From contig JANLTO010000011.1 of NCBI GenBank assembly GCA_031362985.1, forward strand, positions 9,340 through 73,339: a stretch of 64,000 nt of DNA, given 5' to 3'. The stretch comes from SHZL01 sp031362985. Lineage in GTDB: Bacteria > Pseudomonadota > Gammaproteobacteria > Xanthomonadales > SZUA-36. Made by a program: the position numbers and the translations under genes. The first letter of the stretch is position 1. Every line of letters begins with the position of its first letter. Shown piece by piece: positions 1-9,046 of this stretch. The notes under the pieces were generated by a model. The model saw nothing but the letters and a program-made list of their open reading frames with translations, made no database searches and was not told the origin of the DNA.

Positions 1-1
1 T

Positions 2-643
2 ATCAATGCAGTACTGGAGAAAGCGGAAGATCCCGAAAAGATCATTCGCCTCATGATCCAGGAAATGGAAGACACCCTGGTGGAAATACGCTCAGCTGCC
101 GCCAAGTGCATTGCAGACCGCAAGGAACTGCGCCGCCATGCTGAATATCTCGAACGGGAAAAGTCCGAATGGGAACGGCGGGCCGAACTTGCCTTACGCA
201 GGGAGCGTGAAGACCTGGCAAGAGCTGCATTAACGGAGAAACAGGCCGTCGATGACCAGATTGGCAAACTGAACCTGGAGTCAGGGGTGCTGGACAGCCA
301 ACTGGACAAGTTCACTGCCGACATCAGCCAATTGCAAGGCAAACTCAACGATGCGAAGCTGCGCCAGCGCAGTATCGTCATTCGGCACCAGACGGCGCAG
401 TCACAACTGGCGGCAAGGCGTCATATTCACGGTGACCGGATCGACGAAATGCTGTTTCGGTTTGAGTCAGCAGAACGACGTATCGATAAAGTGGAATCCG
501 AAGCCGAGGCGGTAGCAATGGGCCGCAACCGCACGCTGGCCGGTGAAATTGCCGACCTGGAAACCGACGACCGGGTTGAAGCTGAACTAAACCGGCTGAA
601 GTCAAAAGTTGGCGAAAAACCTCAGGAGAATACTAATGAGTGA
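2..643 (+). CDS. pspA: Phage shock protein A, 5' end missing
   Basis: PspA binds and stabilises stressed inner membrane and, in enterobacteria, also restrains the activator PspF. The frame is open from the first complete codon of the window, and 213 residues are visible. They begin in the conserved segment INAVLEKAEDPEKIIRLMIQ, so about 14 N-terminal residues lie outside by comparison with E. coli PspA (222 residues). The rest is the expected long alpha-helical coiled coil rich in Glu, Arg and Lys. The stop overlaps the start of pspB by 8 bases, which fits a co-transcribed pspABC operon. The promoter and any pspF are outside the window. Confidence 0.95.
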   Translation: MNAVLEKAEDPEKIIRLMIQEMEDTLVEIRSAAAKCIADRKELRRHAEYLEREKSEWERRAELALRREREDLARAALTEKQAVDDQIGKLNLESGVLDSQLDKFTADISQLQGKLNDAKLRQRSIVIRHQTAQSQLAARRHIHGDRIDEMLFRFESAERRIDKVESEAEAVAMGRNRTLAGEIADLETDDRVEAELNRLKSKVGEKPQENTNE

Positions 644-854
644 AGTTATACCTATCCTGGCGCTTACTGTTTGCTTTCCACTATGGCTAATTTTTCACTA
701 CGTCACCAAGTGGAAATCCGCCAAGGGACTGTCAGCCGAAGATGAAAAAATGCTGAGCGAAGTGTGGGAATCCACCAACCGCATGGAAGAACGCATCAAG
801 ACACTGGAGCGCATCCTGGATATCGAAGCACCGAACTGGAGAAGCCGCGCATGA
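636..854 (+). CDS. pspB: Phage shock protein B
   Basis: A 72-residue inner-membrane protein that works with PspC to signal envelope stress to PspA. The first 20 or so residues form one hydrophobic segment (VIPILALTVCFPLWLIFHYV). A charged helical tail follows, with the PspB-typical stretch around MEERIKTLERIL. I chose the ATG at 636 because AGGAGA lies just upstream and the product then begins MSEVIPILAL, as in the family. A longer frame from 609 is unlikely. It overlaps the end of pspA by 8 bases and shares an ATGA with pspC. Confidence 0.93.
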   Translation: MSEVIPILALTVCFPLWLIFHYVTKWKSAKGLSAEDEKMLSEVWESTNRMEERIKTLERILDIEAPNWRSRA

Positions 855-1258
855 GCGAGTTTTACAAACGCCAGAATCCGCATCGACTCTACCGGGACAA
901 GAAGAACGCTATGCTTGCGGGAGTCTGCGCGGGCGTTGCTGACTATTTTGATTTCAACCGCAAAGGCCTTCGGGTCGCTGTGGTGTTACTCATGCTGTTC
1001 CCACCATTTATTCCGTTTGCCATCATTGCCTACATCCTCCTGGCCACGCTCCTTCCGGCAAAACCCAGTGAATTGTATGCTGATGAGGAGCGCGCCGTGT
1101 TCTGGCGTGGTGTAAACAATGCGCCCAGGGACGTATTTGGATCTTTGAGTCATCGCTTCCGCGAACTCAATATTCGACTGGAAAAAATGGAAGCTTACGT
1201 GACTTCCCGTGAATTCGAGTTCGACCGGGAACTGGGTAAACGGTCGCATCCCGGCTAG
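851..1258 (+). CDS. pspC: Phage shock protein C
   Basis: A 135-residue inner-membrane partner of PspB in the Psp stress response. The PspC domain starts near residue 12 with LYRDKKNAMLAGVCAGVADY and runs into one strongly hydrophobic segment at about residues 40-65. The C-terminal part is a short charged helix with a leucine-rich pattern. The ATG at 851 overlaps the pspB stop (ATGA), so the two are probably translationally coupled. A short inverted repeat around the stop (arms 1250-1256 and 1269-1275) could end transcription, but it has no T-run. Confidence 0.93.
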   Translation: MSEFYKRQNPHRLYRDKKNAMLAGVCAGVADYFDFNRKGLRVAVVLLMLFPPFIPFAIIAYILLATLLPAKPSELYADEERAVFWRGVNNAPRDVFGSLSHRFRELNIRLEKMEAYVTSREFEFDRELGKRSHPG

Positions 1259-1279
1259 TTTTATCTCCAGCCGGGGGAC

Positions 1280-2212
1280 TTACTCGCCAGCAGCATGTGC
1301 GTCTTTCTCTCCCGCAGTCACAGCCAGATCGAGGCGGTTTTCCTGCGGCGGTAAAGGGCAAGTGGCAAATTCGTTGAAAGCGCAAGGCGGGTTGTAAGCC
1401 TTGTTGAAGTCCACCACAAGGAGACCATCCACCGGCAGGCCTTCGCTATATAGAAACCTCCCGGCACCATAAGTACCCTTGCCGCTGGTCCTGTCCGCGA
1501 ATATAAACCACACGCTTTCCGATTTTTCGTCACCCAGGCCTATAATCTGGTGGTTTTTTCCATCACGCGCAAACTCAAACACCCCGTAGATCTGTGTGGC
1601 CGAGACCTGGCCCAGCACATTGCCGATGTCGATTGTCTGCCCAGGACTTGCCGGGATCAGGCGACCGCTAATGCGCCAGTCGGGCTGTATGTCGTAGCTC
1701 TGAATGCCTTTGAAATTCGCCAATGCTGGCGCCTGATTGTCGAACACCCGTAGCGCATAGGACTCCCGGAAAATTACATAAAATCCCGAGGAGCCGCTGC
1801 TGACCACAGTCGGCTCGCCCGTGTCATCTGCCACCAATATCACACTTTCTGGCGTTGCCCCCTCTATCCCGGCTCCGTCGATGCTGATATCCGTATCCGC
1901 GGCCCGAATAAACGTGAGGGTCTTGTCGCTCAATTCAACGCTGCCCCAGTAGGCAGGGCCAACGGTCAGCGTGATGTCATTGCCAGGGCCGCTGCCGATC
2001 CGGTTTGTTCCCTGCTTCAGCCACTCCAGACCAACCAGGGTGAGCCAGCCATTGGAACGCCGAAGCGATTCGTCACGCTCCGTACGCCACTTGAGGACTT
2101 CCTGCACTTCCTGGTCCGGAGTCACTGTGGCAGTTTGCGTTGAGGCGGCAGTTCCCGCTTGCGCCGATGACATCAGAAAAATTGCGCTAAACAGGAAACT
2201 CAGCCTGCGCAT
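1280..2212 (-). CDS. Exported DUF1684 protein
   Basis: A 310-residue protein of the DUF1684 family, whose biochemical role is not established. Features seen: an N-terminal signal peptide (MRRLSFLFSAIFLMSSAQA), then the family motif W-R-x-E-R-D-x-S-L-R followed by NGWLTLVGLEWL. Near the C-terminus is the diagnostic block PPCAFNEFATCPLPP followed by ENRL. I start at the ATG at 2212, which has GAGGG at good spacing and leads straight into the signal peptide; the frame extends to 2230. It converges on pspC and stands alone. The product probably acts in the periplasm, but I would not assign a reaction. Confidence 0.85.
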   Translation of the reverse strand: MRRLSFLFSAIFLMSSAQAGTAASTQTATVTPDQEVQEVLKWRTERDESLRRSNGWLTLVGLEWLKQGTNRIGSGPGNDITLTVGPAYWGSVELSDKTLTFIRAADTDISIDGAGIEGATPESVILVADDTGEPTVVSSGSSGFYVIFRESYALRVFDNQAPALANFKGIQSYDIQPDWRISGRLIPASPGQTIDIGNVLGQVSATQIYGVFEFARDGKNHQIIGLGDEKSESVWFIFADRTSGKGTYGAGRFLYSEGLPVDGLLVVDFNKAYNPPCAFNEFATCPLPPQENRLDLAVTAGEKDAHAAGE

Positions 2213-2290
2213 TTTGCACCCTCTGCCCACCGTGAAACGAATCCGGCAGCGCTCACCACTTGAGGCGACTCTGAATAAATCAGAAGCTCC

Positions 2291-3718
2291 TCAAGGAACC
2301 CTGCCATAAATGTCTTCGTAGCGAACGATGTCGTCCTCGCCAAAATAGTCACCCGTTTGTACTTCAATCAGGTGCACGTCTTCTGTACCGGGGTTCTCAA
2401 GGCGATGACGGGTTTGCGCCGGAATGTCTGTTGATTCATTGGTATTGAGCAGAAATTCCCGGTCACCCAAACGTACCTTGGCCACGCCGCGAACCACGGT
2501 CCAGTGCTCTGAGCGTTTCTTGTGCGACTGCAGTGACAGCACCTGACCTGGTTTTACCACCAGTCGCTTCACCTTACAGTCATCGGCGTCTTCCAGAATG
2601 GAATAACTGCCCCAGGGTCTGTGGACTGTCTGGTGAAACTCCGCCGCTATATGCTCAAGCTCGACCAGTTGATTGACCACCTGTTTGACATCCTGCGCGT
2701 GATCCCGGTCAGCCACGAGGACTGCATCACCAGTGTCTATGATGAGAAGATTGTTCACACCCACTGCGGCAACCAAACGCTTTCCACTCTGCACAAAGCA
2801 ATTGCGGCTCCCAATCATAACTGCCTTGCCGAGAATGCTATTGCCCGATTCGTCGGACTCATACAATTCGCTGATGGCCTTCCATGATCCGATGTCGTTC
2901 CAGGAGAATTCCCCAACCACGACAGCGGTGTTGTCGGCCTTCTCCATAACCGCGTAGTCGATAGAAATATCCGGGCACCGGGCAAACTGCTCCGGCGAAA
3001 TTTCCATGGGCTCACAATCGTGGTCCAACACATCCCAGCAGGCCTTTGCTGCGTGGTAGACCGCAGGAGCAAACTTTTCCAAAGCGGCGAGAAAAGCGCT
3101 CGCCTGGAAACAAAACATGCCGGAGTTCCAATCGAATTCTCCGGAAGCGCAATAAGCCTTTGCGGTCTCGAGATCGGGCTTCTCGACAAAGGCAGCTACT
3201 TCGAAGCCTTCAGAGTTCGCGATCCGCCGGCCTTTACGGATGTACCCATAACCGGTTTCTGCATGCGTTGGGTGGACACCAAAAGTAACCAGTAGGCCAC
3301 GCTCTGCCAGGCGGGCAGCTTCATCAACTGCCTTGCAAAATTTGGCCTCATCCGGCACCAGGTGATCAGCAGGAAGCACCAGCATCGTGGCATCAACACC
3401 TGAACGATGCTGCAGGTACATTGCGGCCAACGCTATGGCTGGCGCGGTGTTTCTGCCAACGGGTTCGAGCAGGAACGGGTGTTCATGCCCTGCTTCAGCA
3501 AGCTGATTGTACAAATCACGGGTGTAAAAATAATAGTCCCTGCTGGTCACAGTCAGGATGGGCGAGTTTCCCGCCACCGCGAGGGCTCGGCGAAATGTTT
3601 TTTCTGCCAGTGATTCGCCGTCGAGCAGCTTCATAAAAGGCTTGGGATGCGCCCGGCGTGAAACCGGCCACAAGCGCGTGCCCGCGCCCCCGGAGAGAAT
3701 GACCGGGATCAGGCTCAT
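2291..3718 (-). CDS. manC: Mannose-1-phosphate guanylyltransferase / mannose-6-phosphate isomerase
   Basis: A bifunctional enzyme that makes GDP-mannose from mannose-1-phosphate and GTP, with a type II phosphomannose isomerase domain. The 475-residue length fits the AlgA/ManC/CpsB family. Residues 1-20 hold the nucleotidyltransferase signature LSGGAGTRLWPVSR. The C-terminal cupin domain begins near HRPWGSY and includes LQSHKKRSEHW. The ATG at 3718 matches the family N-terminus; an upstream TTG at 3733 is less likely. It lies 16 bases after rmlD on the same strand and probably closes the rml operon. GDP-mannose feeds LPS, capsule or exopolysaccharide, but no glycosyltransferase is visible here. 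Confidence 0.93.
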   Translation of the reverse strand: MSLIPVILSGGAGTRLWPVSRRAHPKPFMKLLDGESLAEKTFRRALAVAGNSPILTVTSRDYYFYTRDLYNQLAEAGHEHPFLLEPVGRNTAPAIALAAMYLQHRSGVDATMLVLPADHLVPDEAKFCKAVDEAARLAERGLLVTFGVHPTHAETGYGYIRKGRRIANSEGFEVAAFVEKPDLETAKAYCASGEFDWNSGMFCFQASAFLAALEKFAPAVYHAAKACWDVLDHDCEPMEISPEQFARCPDISIDYAVMEKADNTAVVVGEFSWNDIGSWKAISELYESDESGNSILGKAVMIGSRNCFVQSGKRLVAAVGVNNLLIIDTGDAVLVADRDHAQDVKQVVNQLVELEHIAAEFHQTVHRPWGSYSILEDADDCKVKRLVVKPGQVLSLQSHKKRSEHWTVVRGVAKVRLGDREFLLNTNESTDIPAQTRHRLENPGTEDVHLIEVQTGDYFGEDDIVRYEDIYGRVP

Positions 3719-3734
3719 GCAACGGCCAACCAAT

Positions 3735-4640
3735 TCATACTTCGAGCTCCTTGAGGCAAGCCCGCAACGAGGACTCCAGTTCGGGCGCGTTTAATCCGAA
3801 AACTTTTCTGATTGCGGTGGTATCGAGCACCGAGTAAGCCGGTCGCCGGGCGACTTGCGGGAACTCGGTCGATCTCACCGATTTCAATCGTGGAATTTCA
3901 TGCAGCAGGTTTAGTTCCATGGCCAGTTCGAAAATCAACTTGGCGAAGTCATACCAGGTCGAAATACTGCTGTCACAATAGTGAAAGATGCCTTGCCGGC
4001 TGGAATCTGCACCTGCCTCGGTGGCCAATTGCAACACAGTTGCCGAAACCCGAGCCAGGTTGCGTGCCCAGGTGGGGCAGCCGGTTTGGTCACTGACGAT
4101 GCTCAACTCGGAACGCTGCCGCGCCAGACGCAACATATTCAGGACGAAATTACTGCCATGGGTGGAGTAAACCCAGGAGGTGCGCAGGATGACGTGACGG
4201 CAACCACTGGCGCCTATGGCCCACTCACCCGCCAACTTACTTTCACCATAAACACCCAGCGGACCGGTCAAATCACCTTCAAGGTAGGGCCGCTCAGATT
4301 CACCGGAGAAAACATAGTCTGTTGAATAATGCAGCATGAAACTGTCATGGTGCTTGCACCAGCGCGCCAGCACTGCCGGCAACTCTGCGTTGATCCGGAA
4401 TGCCGCGCGATGTTCTCCTTCAGCTCTATCCACCGCCGTGTAGGCCGCGGCGTTAATTACCACATCCGGGCTTTGTTGCTTGAGCAGGTCTTCCAGTTGT
4501 CGCAGGTCGGACAAGTCCATTTCAATGCAATTGTCTCCACCAGGAAATCGATCAAGCGAAACCATCCGGCCGAGGCCGGCCAGGCTGGCTTGCAGCTCCT
4601 GACCAAGTTGGCCGGAGGCACCTGTGAGCAGTATATTCAC
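3735..4640 (-). CDS. rmlD: dTDP-4-dehydrorhamnose reductase
   Basis: The last step of dTDP-L-rhamnose synthesis: NAD(P)H reduction of dTDP-4-dehydro-L-rhamnose. The 301-residue SDR-type protein has the Rossmann motif LLTGASGQLGQEL at the N-terminus, the conserved NAAAYTAVDRAE, and the catalytic YGESKLAGE (Tyr-x-x-x-Lys). It begins with GTG, overlapping the rmlC stop by four bases (GTGA), which indicates translational coupling. Gene order on the minus strand is rmlB-A-C-D followed by manC. Confidence 0.96.
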   Translation of the reverse strand: MNILLTGASGQLGQELQASLAGLGRMVSLDRFPGGDNCIEMDLSDLRQLEDLLKQQSPDVVINAAAYTAVDRAEGEHRAAFRINAELPAVLARWCKHHDSFMLHYSTDYVFSGESERPYLEGDLTGPLGVYGESKLAGEWAIGASGCRHVILRTSWVYSTHGSNFVLNMLRLARQRSELSIVSDQTGCPTWARNLARVSATVLQLATEAGADSSRQGIFHYCDSSISTWYDFAKLIFELAMELNLLHEIPRLKSVRSTEFPQVARRPAYSVLDTTAIRKVFGLNAPELESSLRACLKELEV

Positions 4641-5194
4641 TGTTGCATGCGCGGCAGATTTCCCTGCGCAACCTCCCTGAGCAATGGCGCATCGCGATCC
4701 TTTTCAGACAAACCCTGCGCTTCAATTGGCCACTCTACTGCAATATCCGGATCATTCCAGGCTATGACAGAATCGTAAGGTGCGTGGTACTGCTCAGTGC
4801 ACAGGTAATTCATCAGGGCACCTTCACCCAGCACACAAAAGCCGTGGGCAAATCCTTCCGGCACATAGAGTTGGCGATGGTTCTGCCCGGAAAGCTCAAC
4901 CCCTACCCATTTTCCAAAAGTCGGCGAATCACTGCGGATATCAACACCGACATCAAATACCCGGCCTTCCAGCACCGAGACCAGTTTCCCCTGCGGTTGC
5001 GGATACTGGTAGTGCAGGCCACGCAGCACTCCAGGCCCTGAGCGCGATAGGTTCGATTGGACAAATTGTTTTGGAAAGGGCTCGCCGGTATAAGAACCGA
5101 GCTTCCACAATTCCATGAAATAGCCGCGCTCATCCCCGTGCACCACTGGCTCGATGATGACCAGGCCTGCAATCCCCGTTTGGATGATTTTCAA
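4637..5194 (-). CDS. rmlC: dTDP-4-dehydrorhamnose 3,5-epimerase
   Basis: A cupin-fold epimerase, third step of dTDP-L-rhamnose synthesis, 185 residues as expected. Visible signatures are GDERGYFMELW near residue 21, then QSNLSRSGPGVLRGLHYQ, which carries the catalytic His, and the later YVPEGFAHGF. The start is TTG, overlapping the TGA of rmlA (TTGA), with a GGGA just upstream. It is embedded in the rml operon with four-base overlaps on both sides. Confidence 0.96.
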   Translation of the reverse strand: MKIIQTGIAGLVIIEPVVHGDERGYFMELWKLGSYTGEPFPKQFVQSNLSRSGPGVLRGLHYQYPQPQGKLVSVLEGRVFDVGVDIRSDSPTFGKWVGVELSGQNHRQLYVPEGFAHGFCVLGEGALMNYLCTEQYHAPYDSVIAWNDPDIAVEWPIEAQGLSEKDRDAPLLREVAQGNLPRMQQ

Positions 5195-6075
5195 GCTTCC
5201 CGGACCCGGCTGAGCAACTGCAGGAGGTATTCGCCATAGCCGCTCTTGCGCAGGGGTTCAGCCAGCCGCCGGATTTGCGCCTCGTCAATCCAGCCCTGCA
5301 AAAAAGCGATTTCTTCGGGGCACGCAATTTTCAAACCCTGGCGGGCTTCTATGGTCTCTATGAAATTCGCCGCCTGATGCAAAGACTCATGGGTACCTGT
5401 ATCCAGCCAGGCATAGCCGCGCCCCAGGCGTTCCATCACCAGGCTGCCATCGCCGAGGTAACGCCGGTTCAGGTCCGTAATCTCCAGTTCACCCCGTGCT
5501 GAGGGCTTGAGTTCACGCGCAAAACTGCTGGCCCTTTCGTCGTAAAAGTACAAACCGGTAACCGCATAATTGGACCGCGGCTGGTGGGGTTTTTCTTCGA
5601 TGCCGATCACGCGCAGATCTTTATCAAATTCGACCACGCCATACCGTTCCGGATCACGCACCCAGTAACCAAAAACCGTTGCGCCGTGCTCACGACCAGC
5701 TGCGCGTTCCAATACTTCACTGAGCCCGCCGCCATGAAAAATATTGTCTCCAAGGATCAGGCAAGACGGGCTGCCGGCGAGAAATTCCTCGGCAATAATC
5801 AGCGCCTGGGCCAGTCCGTCGGGATTGGCTTGCGCAGCAAACTCAAGCCGGATGCCCCAGTCGCTGCCGTCGCCCAGCAATTGCCTGAACATACCTTGCT
5901 CATGGGGAGTGGTGATGATGAGTATTTCGCTGATGCCCGCCTGCATCAGCGTAGCGAGGGGGTAAAAGATCATCGGCTTGTCATACACTGGCAGCAGTTG
6001 TTTGCTCACCACGCGGGTAAGCGGATACAAGCGGGTGCCGCTGCCTCCGGCCAGGATAATTCCTTTTCTGGTCAT
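5191..6075 (-). CDS. rmlA: Glucose-1-phosphate thymidylyltransferase
   Basis: First step of dTDP-L-rhamnose synthesis: glucose-1-phosphate plus dTTP gives dTDP-glucose. At 294 residues it matches the usual length. The N-terminus carries the nucleotide-binding LAGGSGTRLYPLT followed by SKQLLPVYDKPMIFYPL, and LILGDNIFHG and WLDTGTHESL are also present. It lies 17 bases downstream of rmlB and overlaps rmlC by four bases. dTDP-rhamnose typically feeds back on this enzyme, a family property that cannot be tested here. Confidence 0.97.
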   Translation of the reverse strand: MTRKGIILAGGSGTRLYPLTRVVSKQLLPVYDKPMIFYPLATLMQAGISEILIITTPHEQGMFRQLLGDGSDWGIRLEFAAQANPDGLAQALIIAEEFLAGSPSCLILGDNIFHGGGLSEVLERAAGREHGATVFGYWVRDPERYGVVEFDKDLRVIGIEEKPHQPRSNYAVTGLYFYDERASSFARELKPSARGELEITDLNRRYLGDGSLVMERLGRGYAWLDTGTHESLHQAANFIETIEARQGLKIACPEEIAFLQGWIDEAQIRRLAEPLRKSGYGEYLLQLLSRVREA

Positions 6076-6092
6076 GGTTCCAATGTCCCCGC

Positions 6093-7160
6093 TCAGGCCG
6101 TCTTGCTCAATCCCAGGCGTTCCCCCTGGTAGCTACCGTCACGCGCGCGCTTGATCCAGTCTCCGTTTGCCAGGTACCAGTCTACAGTTTGCTCAAGGCC
6201 CTGCTCAAAACTCACTTTGGTCTGCCACCCCAGCCGGGACCGAAGCTTGCTGCAATCAATGGCGTAGCGGCGATCATGCCCGGGCCGGTCGGTAACGTGG
6301 GCTATGAGGTGTGTACGATCGGCGCACTGCGCATGGGGGATTTTCCGGTCCAATGCCGCGCAGATGGCGGTTACCACCTGGAGATTGGTGCGCTCGGATG
6401 AACCCCCAATGTTATACACCTCGCCACATGTTCCTCCTTGCAACACCGCATTGATGGCATCGACATGATCCTGCACAAAAAGCCAGTCACGCACCTGCAA
6501 TCCGTCACCATAAACCGGCAGAGGTTTGAGTAACAGGGCATTGAGAATCACCAGCGGAATCAATTTCTCCGGGAACTGGTAGGGGCCATAGTTGTTGGAA
6601 CAATTTGTGGTCAGAACGGGTAAACCGTAGGTGTGGTAAAACGCGCGCACAAGGTGATCGGAGCCCGCCTTGGATGCAGCATAAGGCGAATTGGGCGCGT
6701 ATGGGGTCAACTCCGTGAACGCCCCGGTATTGCCGAGACTGCCATACACTTCGTCGGTAGAAACATGCACAAAGCGGAACACATCGCGCTCCCCTGCTTG
6801 CAGCCCCCGCCAGTGATCCAGGGCGCACTGCAGCAGGTTGAGAGTCCCGACAATATTGGTTTGCACGAAGGCGCCGGGGCCATCTATGGAACGATCGACG
6901 TGGCTTTCGGCAGCAAAGTTGATTACCGCATCCGGCTGGTATCTCGCAAACAGGCCGTGCACCAGTTCGGCATCAGCAATATTGCCATGCACGAAAACAT
7001 GCCTGGCATCGCCTGCCAGCGAAGCCAGCGTGTCGAGGTTACCCGCATAGGTCAACAGGTCGAGGTTTACGATGCACAGTGCCGCGTCCTGGCTGAGGCT
7101 GCGCAATATGTAGTTGCCACCTATAAACCCGGCACCACCGGTGACAAGCAAAGTTTTCAT
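6093..7160 (-). CDS. rmlB: dTDP-glucose 4,6-dehydratase
   Basis: Second step of dTDP-L-rhamnose synthesis: NAD-dependent dehydration of dTDP-glucose. The 355-residue protein starts with KTLLVTGGAGFIGGNYI (Rossmann GxxGxxG). It contains the catalytic block STDEVYGSLG and the Tyr-x-x-x-Lys in YAASKAGSDHLVRAFYHT. The frame opens further upstream (7301), but that extension overlaps ssb and shows no family similarity, so I use the ATG at 7160. Only 10 bases separate it from ssb, so the two may be co-transcribed. Confidence 0.97.
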   Translation of the reverse strand: MKTLLVTGGAGFIGGNYILRSLSQDAALCIVNLDLLTYAGNLDTLASLAGDARHVFVHGNIADAELVHGLFARYQPDAVINFAAESHVDRSIDGPGAFVQTNIVGTLNLLQCALDHWRGLQAGERDVFRFVHVSTDEVYGSLGNTGAFTELTPYAPNSPYAASKAGSDHLVRAFYHTYGLPVLTTNCSNNYGPYQFPEKLIPLVILNALLLKPLPVYGDGLQVRDWLFVQDHVDAINAVLQGGTCGEVYNIGGSSERTNLQVVTAICAALDRKIPHAQCADRTHLIAHVTDRPGHDRRYAIDCSKLRSRLGWQTKVSFEQGLEQTVDWYLANGDWIKRARDGSYQGERLGLSKTA

Positions 7161-7170
7161 AAGCACAGGC

Positions 7171-7644
7171 TCAGAACGGAATATCGTCTTCCGCAAAGCC
7201 GTCGGATTCGTCAAAAGGTGGCGGTTCACCTGCACTCTGTCGCGCGGGTGGTGAATCGCGGAACCCTTTCTTTTCTTGCGGGGGCCTGTCCGCACCTTCA
7301 CTGCCGCTGCGACCGCCCAGCATCTGCATATCGTTGGCTACCACTTCGGTGGTATAGCGATCCTGGCCGTCCTTGTCCTGCCACTTGCGCGTTCTTATTG
7401 ATCCCTCGACATACACCTGGCTGCCCTTTTTCAGATATTCGCCGGCGATTTCAGCCAGGCGATTGAAAAATACCACACGGTGCCATTCGGTCCGTTCCTG
7501 CTGCTCACCACTGGTCTTGTCGCGCCAGGACTCGCTGGTTGCCATAGTGATGTTGGTAATCGCAGAACCGCTGGCGGTATAGCGAACTTCCGGGTCTTTT
7601 CCAATGTTACCAACGAGGATGACTTTATTGATCCCGCGTGCCAT
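7171..7644 (-). CDS. ssb: Single-stranded DNA-binding protein
   Basis: Binds single-stranded DNA in replication, recombination and repair. The 157-residue protein has an OB fold in roughly the first 110 residues, beginning MARGINKVILVGNIGKDPEV and including WHRVVFFNRLAEIAGEYLKKG. A flexible Gly/Pro-rich linker and the acidic tail DDIPF, which docks partner proteins, follow. The ATG at 7644 has GGGAGA upstream and gives the family N-terminus; the frame extends to 7674. In many gammaproteobacteria ssb sits beside uvrA and an MFS gene. Here the MFS gene is adjacent, but the other neighbour is the rml cluster. Confidence 0.97.
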   Translation of the reverse strand: MARGINKVILVGNIGKDPEVRYTASGSAITNITMATSESWRDKTSGEQQERTEWHRVVFFNRLAEIAGEYLKKGSQVYVEGSIRTRKWQDKDGQDRYTTEVVANDMQMLGGRSGSEGADRPPQEKKGFRDSPPARQSAGEPPPFDESDGFAEDDIPF

Positions 7645-7724
7645 CAAGCATCTCCCTTTGGTGCCCGCTGGCACCTCGATTGCGGTTTACTAGTAAGAAA
7701 TTCAGAGCAGGAAGTTTATCACAG

Positions 7725-8900
7725 TCAGTCGGACTGGCTTGTGAGAAAAAAGCGCGGCGTGAGCCATGCTGCAGTAGCTGCCCAGGCAAGGCAAAGGCCA
7801 CCGGCCAGTACGAGGACAAATGCGCCACCAAAGTTAGCCAACAGCAATCCTCCACCCGCTCCACCGGCAAATGCACCGAGAAACTGAAACGTGCTGTAAA
7901 GCCCCATTTTTCGACCCCGGTCGCTGGAACCGGCTACACGGGCAACCAGTGCAGGCATTGCAGCCTCAAGCAGGTTGAATCCCAGGAAATAGACGACCAT
8001 CAATCCGGCCATGAAGGCTATGGTCAGTCCTTGCGCCAAAAAGATCAGCGCACTTCCGAGCAAACCGAAGGCCCACGGAAGTATGAGCCGTTCCGTTTTA
8101 CGCGCTCCCATCCAGCGCAACACCGGCAGCATCAATAGAACCGATGCCACCATGGTGGGAAAGTAGAGTTTCCAGTGCTCAGCCAGGGCAAACGCATGAG
8201 TGCCTACCAGCAGCCCGGGTAGCACCACGAACAACAGCGTCATGACGGTGTGCAGCAGAAACACGCTCAACGCAAGTAACCAAAGAGGTTTTGCAGATGC
8301 CGCAGACTGCGGCTCCACCAGGGTGGGCTGAGCACTGGCGCGGGGTGTAGTCAGCACCAGCAGCATGCCCACCACTCCCAGCAGTGCCGTCAAGGCCAGC
8401 AACCCGCGCAGGCCAAGGAGATTGGCCAGCGGAACCGAGGCCACCATGGATAACAAAAAAGCCCCGCCAATGCCCATGCCAATGATGGCCATGGTAAGCG
8501 GGCGCTGCTCCGGTCGTGTGCAGTCAGCGGCGAAGGCCATGGCAACGCCGGCAATGGCGCCACAGCCTTGCACAATTCTGCCAAACACCAGGCCGTACAT
8601 GGAATCCGCCTGTGCGGCCAAAACGCCACCCAGGGCAAACAAGCCCATCCCCAGCAGCAACACCGGTCGCCGCCCCCACCGATCAGATAGCCAGCCAAAG
8701 GGCTGTTGCAACAGTGCCTGCATCAGGCCATACACACCAATGGCCAGGCCTGCAAGCTGCGGGGTGTATCCCGGTACATCCCGCGCCATCACCATGAATA
8801 CCGGCAAAATCAGGAACAAGCCGAGCATGCGCAGAGCTATTACACCGGACAGGGTAAAGGCGAGGCGTAATTCCCCGGCAGGTGATGAAACGATTGACAC
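7725..8900 (-). CDS. MFS transporter (YajR-like)
   Basis: A 391-residue major facilitator with about 12 hydrophobic segments. Motif A of the family is clear between helices 2 and 3 (GWLSDRWGRRPVLLLG), and the first helix region contains GLFLILPVFMVMA. The start is GTG at 8900 with GGAG seven bases upstream. It precedes ssb by 80 bases on the same strand, the arrangement seen in many gammaproteobacteria. The substrate is unknown. A perfect TATAAT on the minus strand at 8927-8932 may be its -10 element. Confidence 0.88.
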   Translation of the reverse strand: MSIVSSPAGELRLAFTLSGVIALRMLGLFLILPVFMVMARDVPGYTPQLAGLAIGVYGLMQALLQQPFGWLSDRWGRRPVLLLGMGLFALGGVLAAQADSMYGLVFGRIVQGCGAIAGVAMAFAADCTRPEQRPLTMAIIGMGIGGAFLLSMVASVPLANLLGLRGLLALTALLGVVGMLLVLTTPRASAQPTLVEPQSAASAKPLWLLALSVFLLHTVMTLLFVVLPGLLVGTHAFALAEHWKLYFPTMVASVLLMLPVLRWMGARKTERLILPWAFGLLGSALIFLAQGLTIAFMAGLMVVYFLGFNLLEAAMPALVARVAGSSDRGRKMGLYSTFQFLGAFAGGAGGGLLLANFGGAFVLVLAGGLCLAWAATAAWLTPRFFLTSQSD

Positions 8901-8926
8901 ACGTTAACTCCGCAGCACAATTGCGC

Positions 8927-8955
8927 ATTATAGAAGGGCGCTGAGGAATATCCAG
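8927..8955 (-). promoter_or_regulatory. Possible promoter for the MFS gene
   Basis: The minus strand reads TATAAT at 8932-8927, about 27 bases before the GTG start of the MFS gene. At a 16-base spacing the -35 region is poor (TGGATA), so only the -10 is convincing. It is back to back with the ispB promoter. Confidence 0.35.
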
Positions 8956-8992
8956 CTTTGCCCAAAGACCGCAAGCGTAGGCCTTGCGTGGT

Positions 8993-9020
8993 TTGTGTTG
9001 CCCGGCCAGCGGCCTATAAT
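8993..9020 (+). promoter_or_regulatory. Sigma70-type promoter for ispB
   Basis: TTGTGT at 8993-8998 and a perfect TATAAT at 9015-9020 are separated by 16 bases. Transcription would begin near 9027, leaving a leader of about 20 bases before the ispB ATG at 9047. Confidence 0.55.
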
Positions 9021-9046
9021 GCAGTCGGCAGGCCACCGGGAACATC

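Noticed and set aside
1250..1275. Terminator after pspC
   Set aside because: The 7 bp stem has a 12-base loop and no T-run in either direction; too weak to call.
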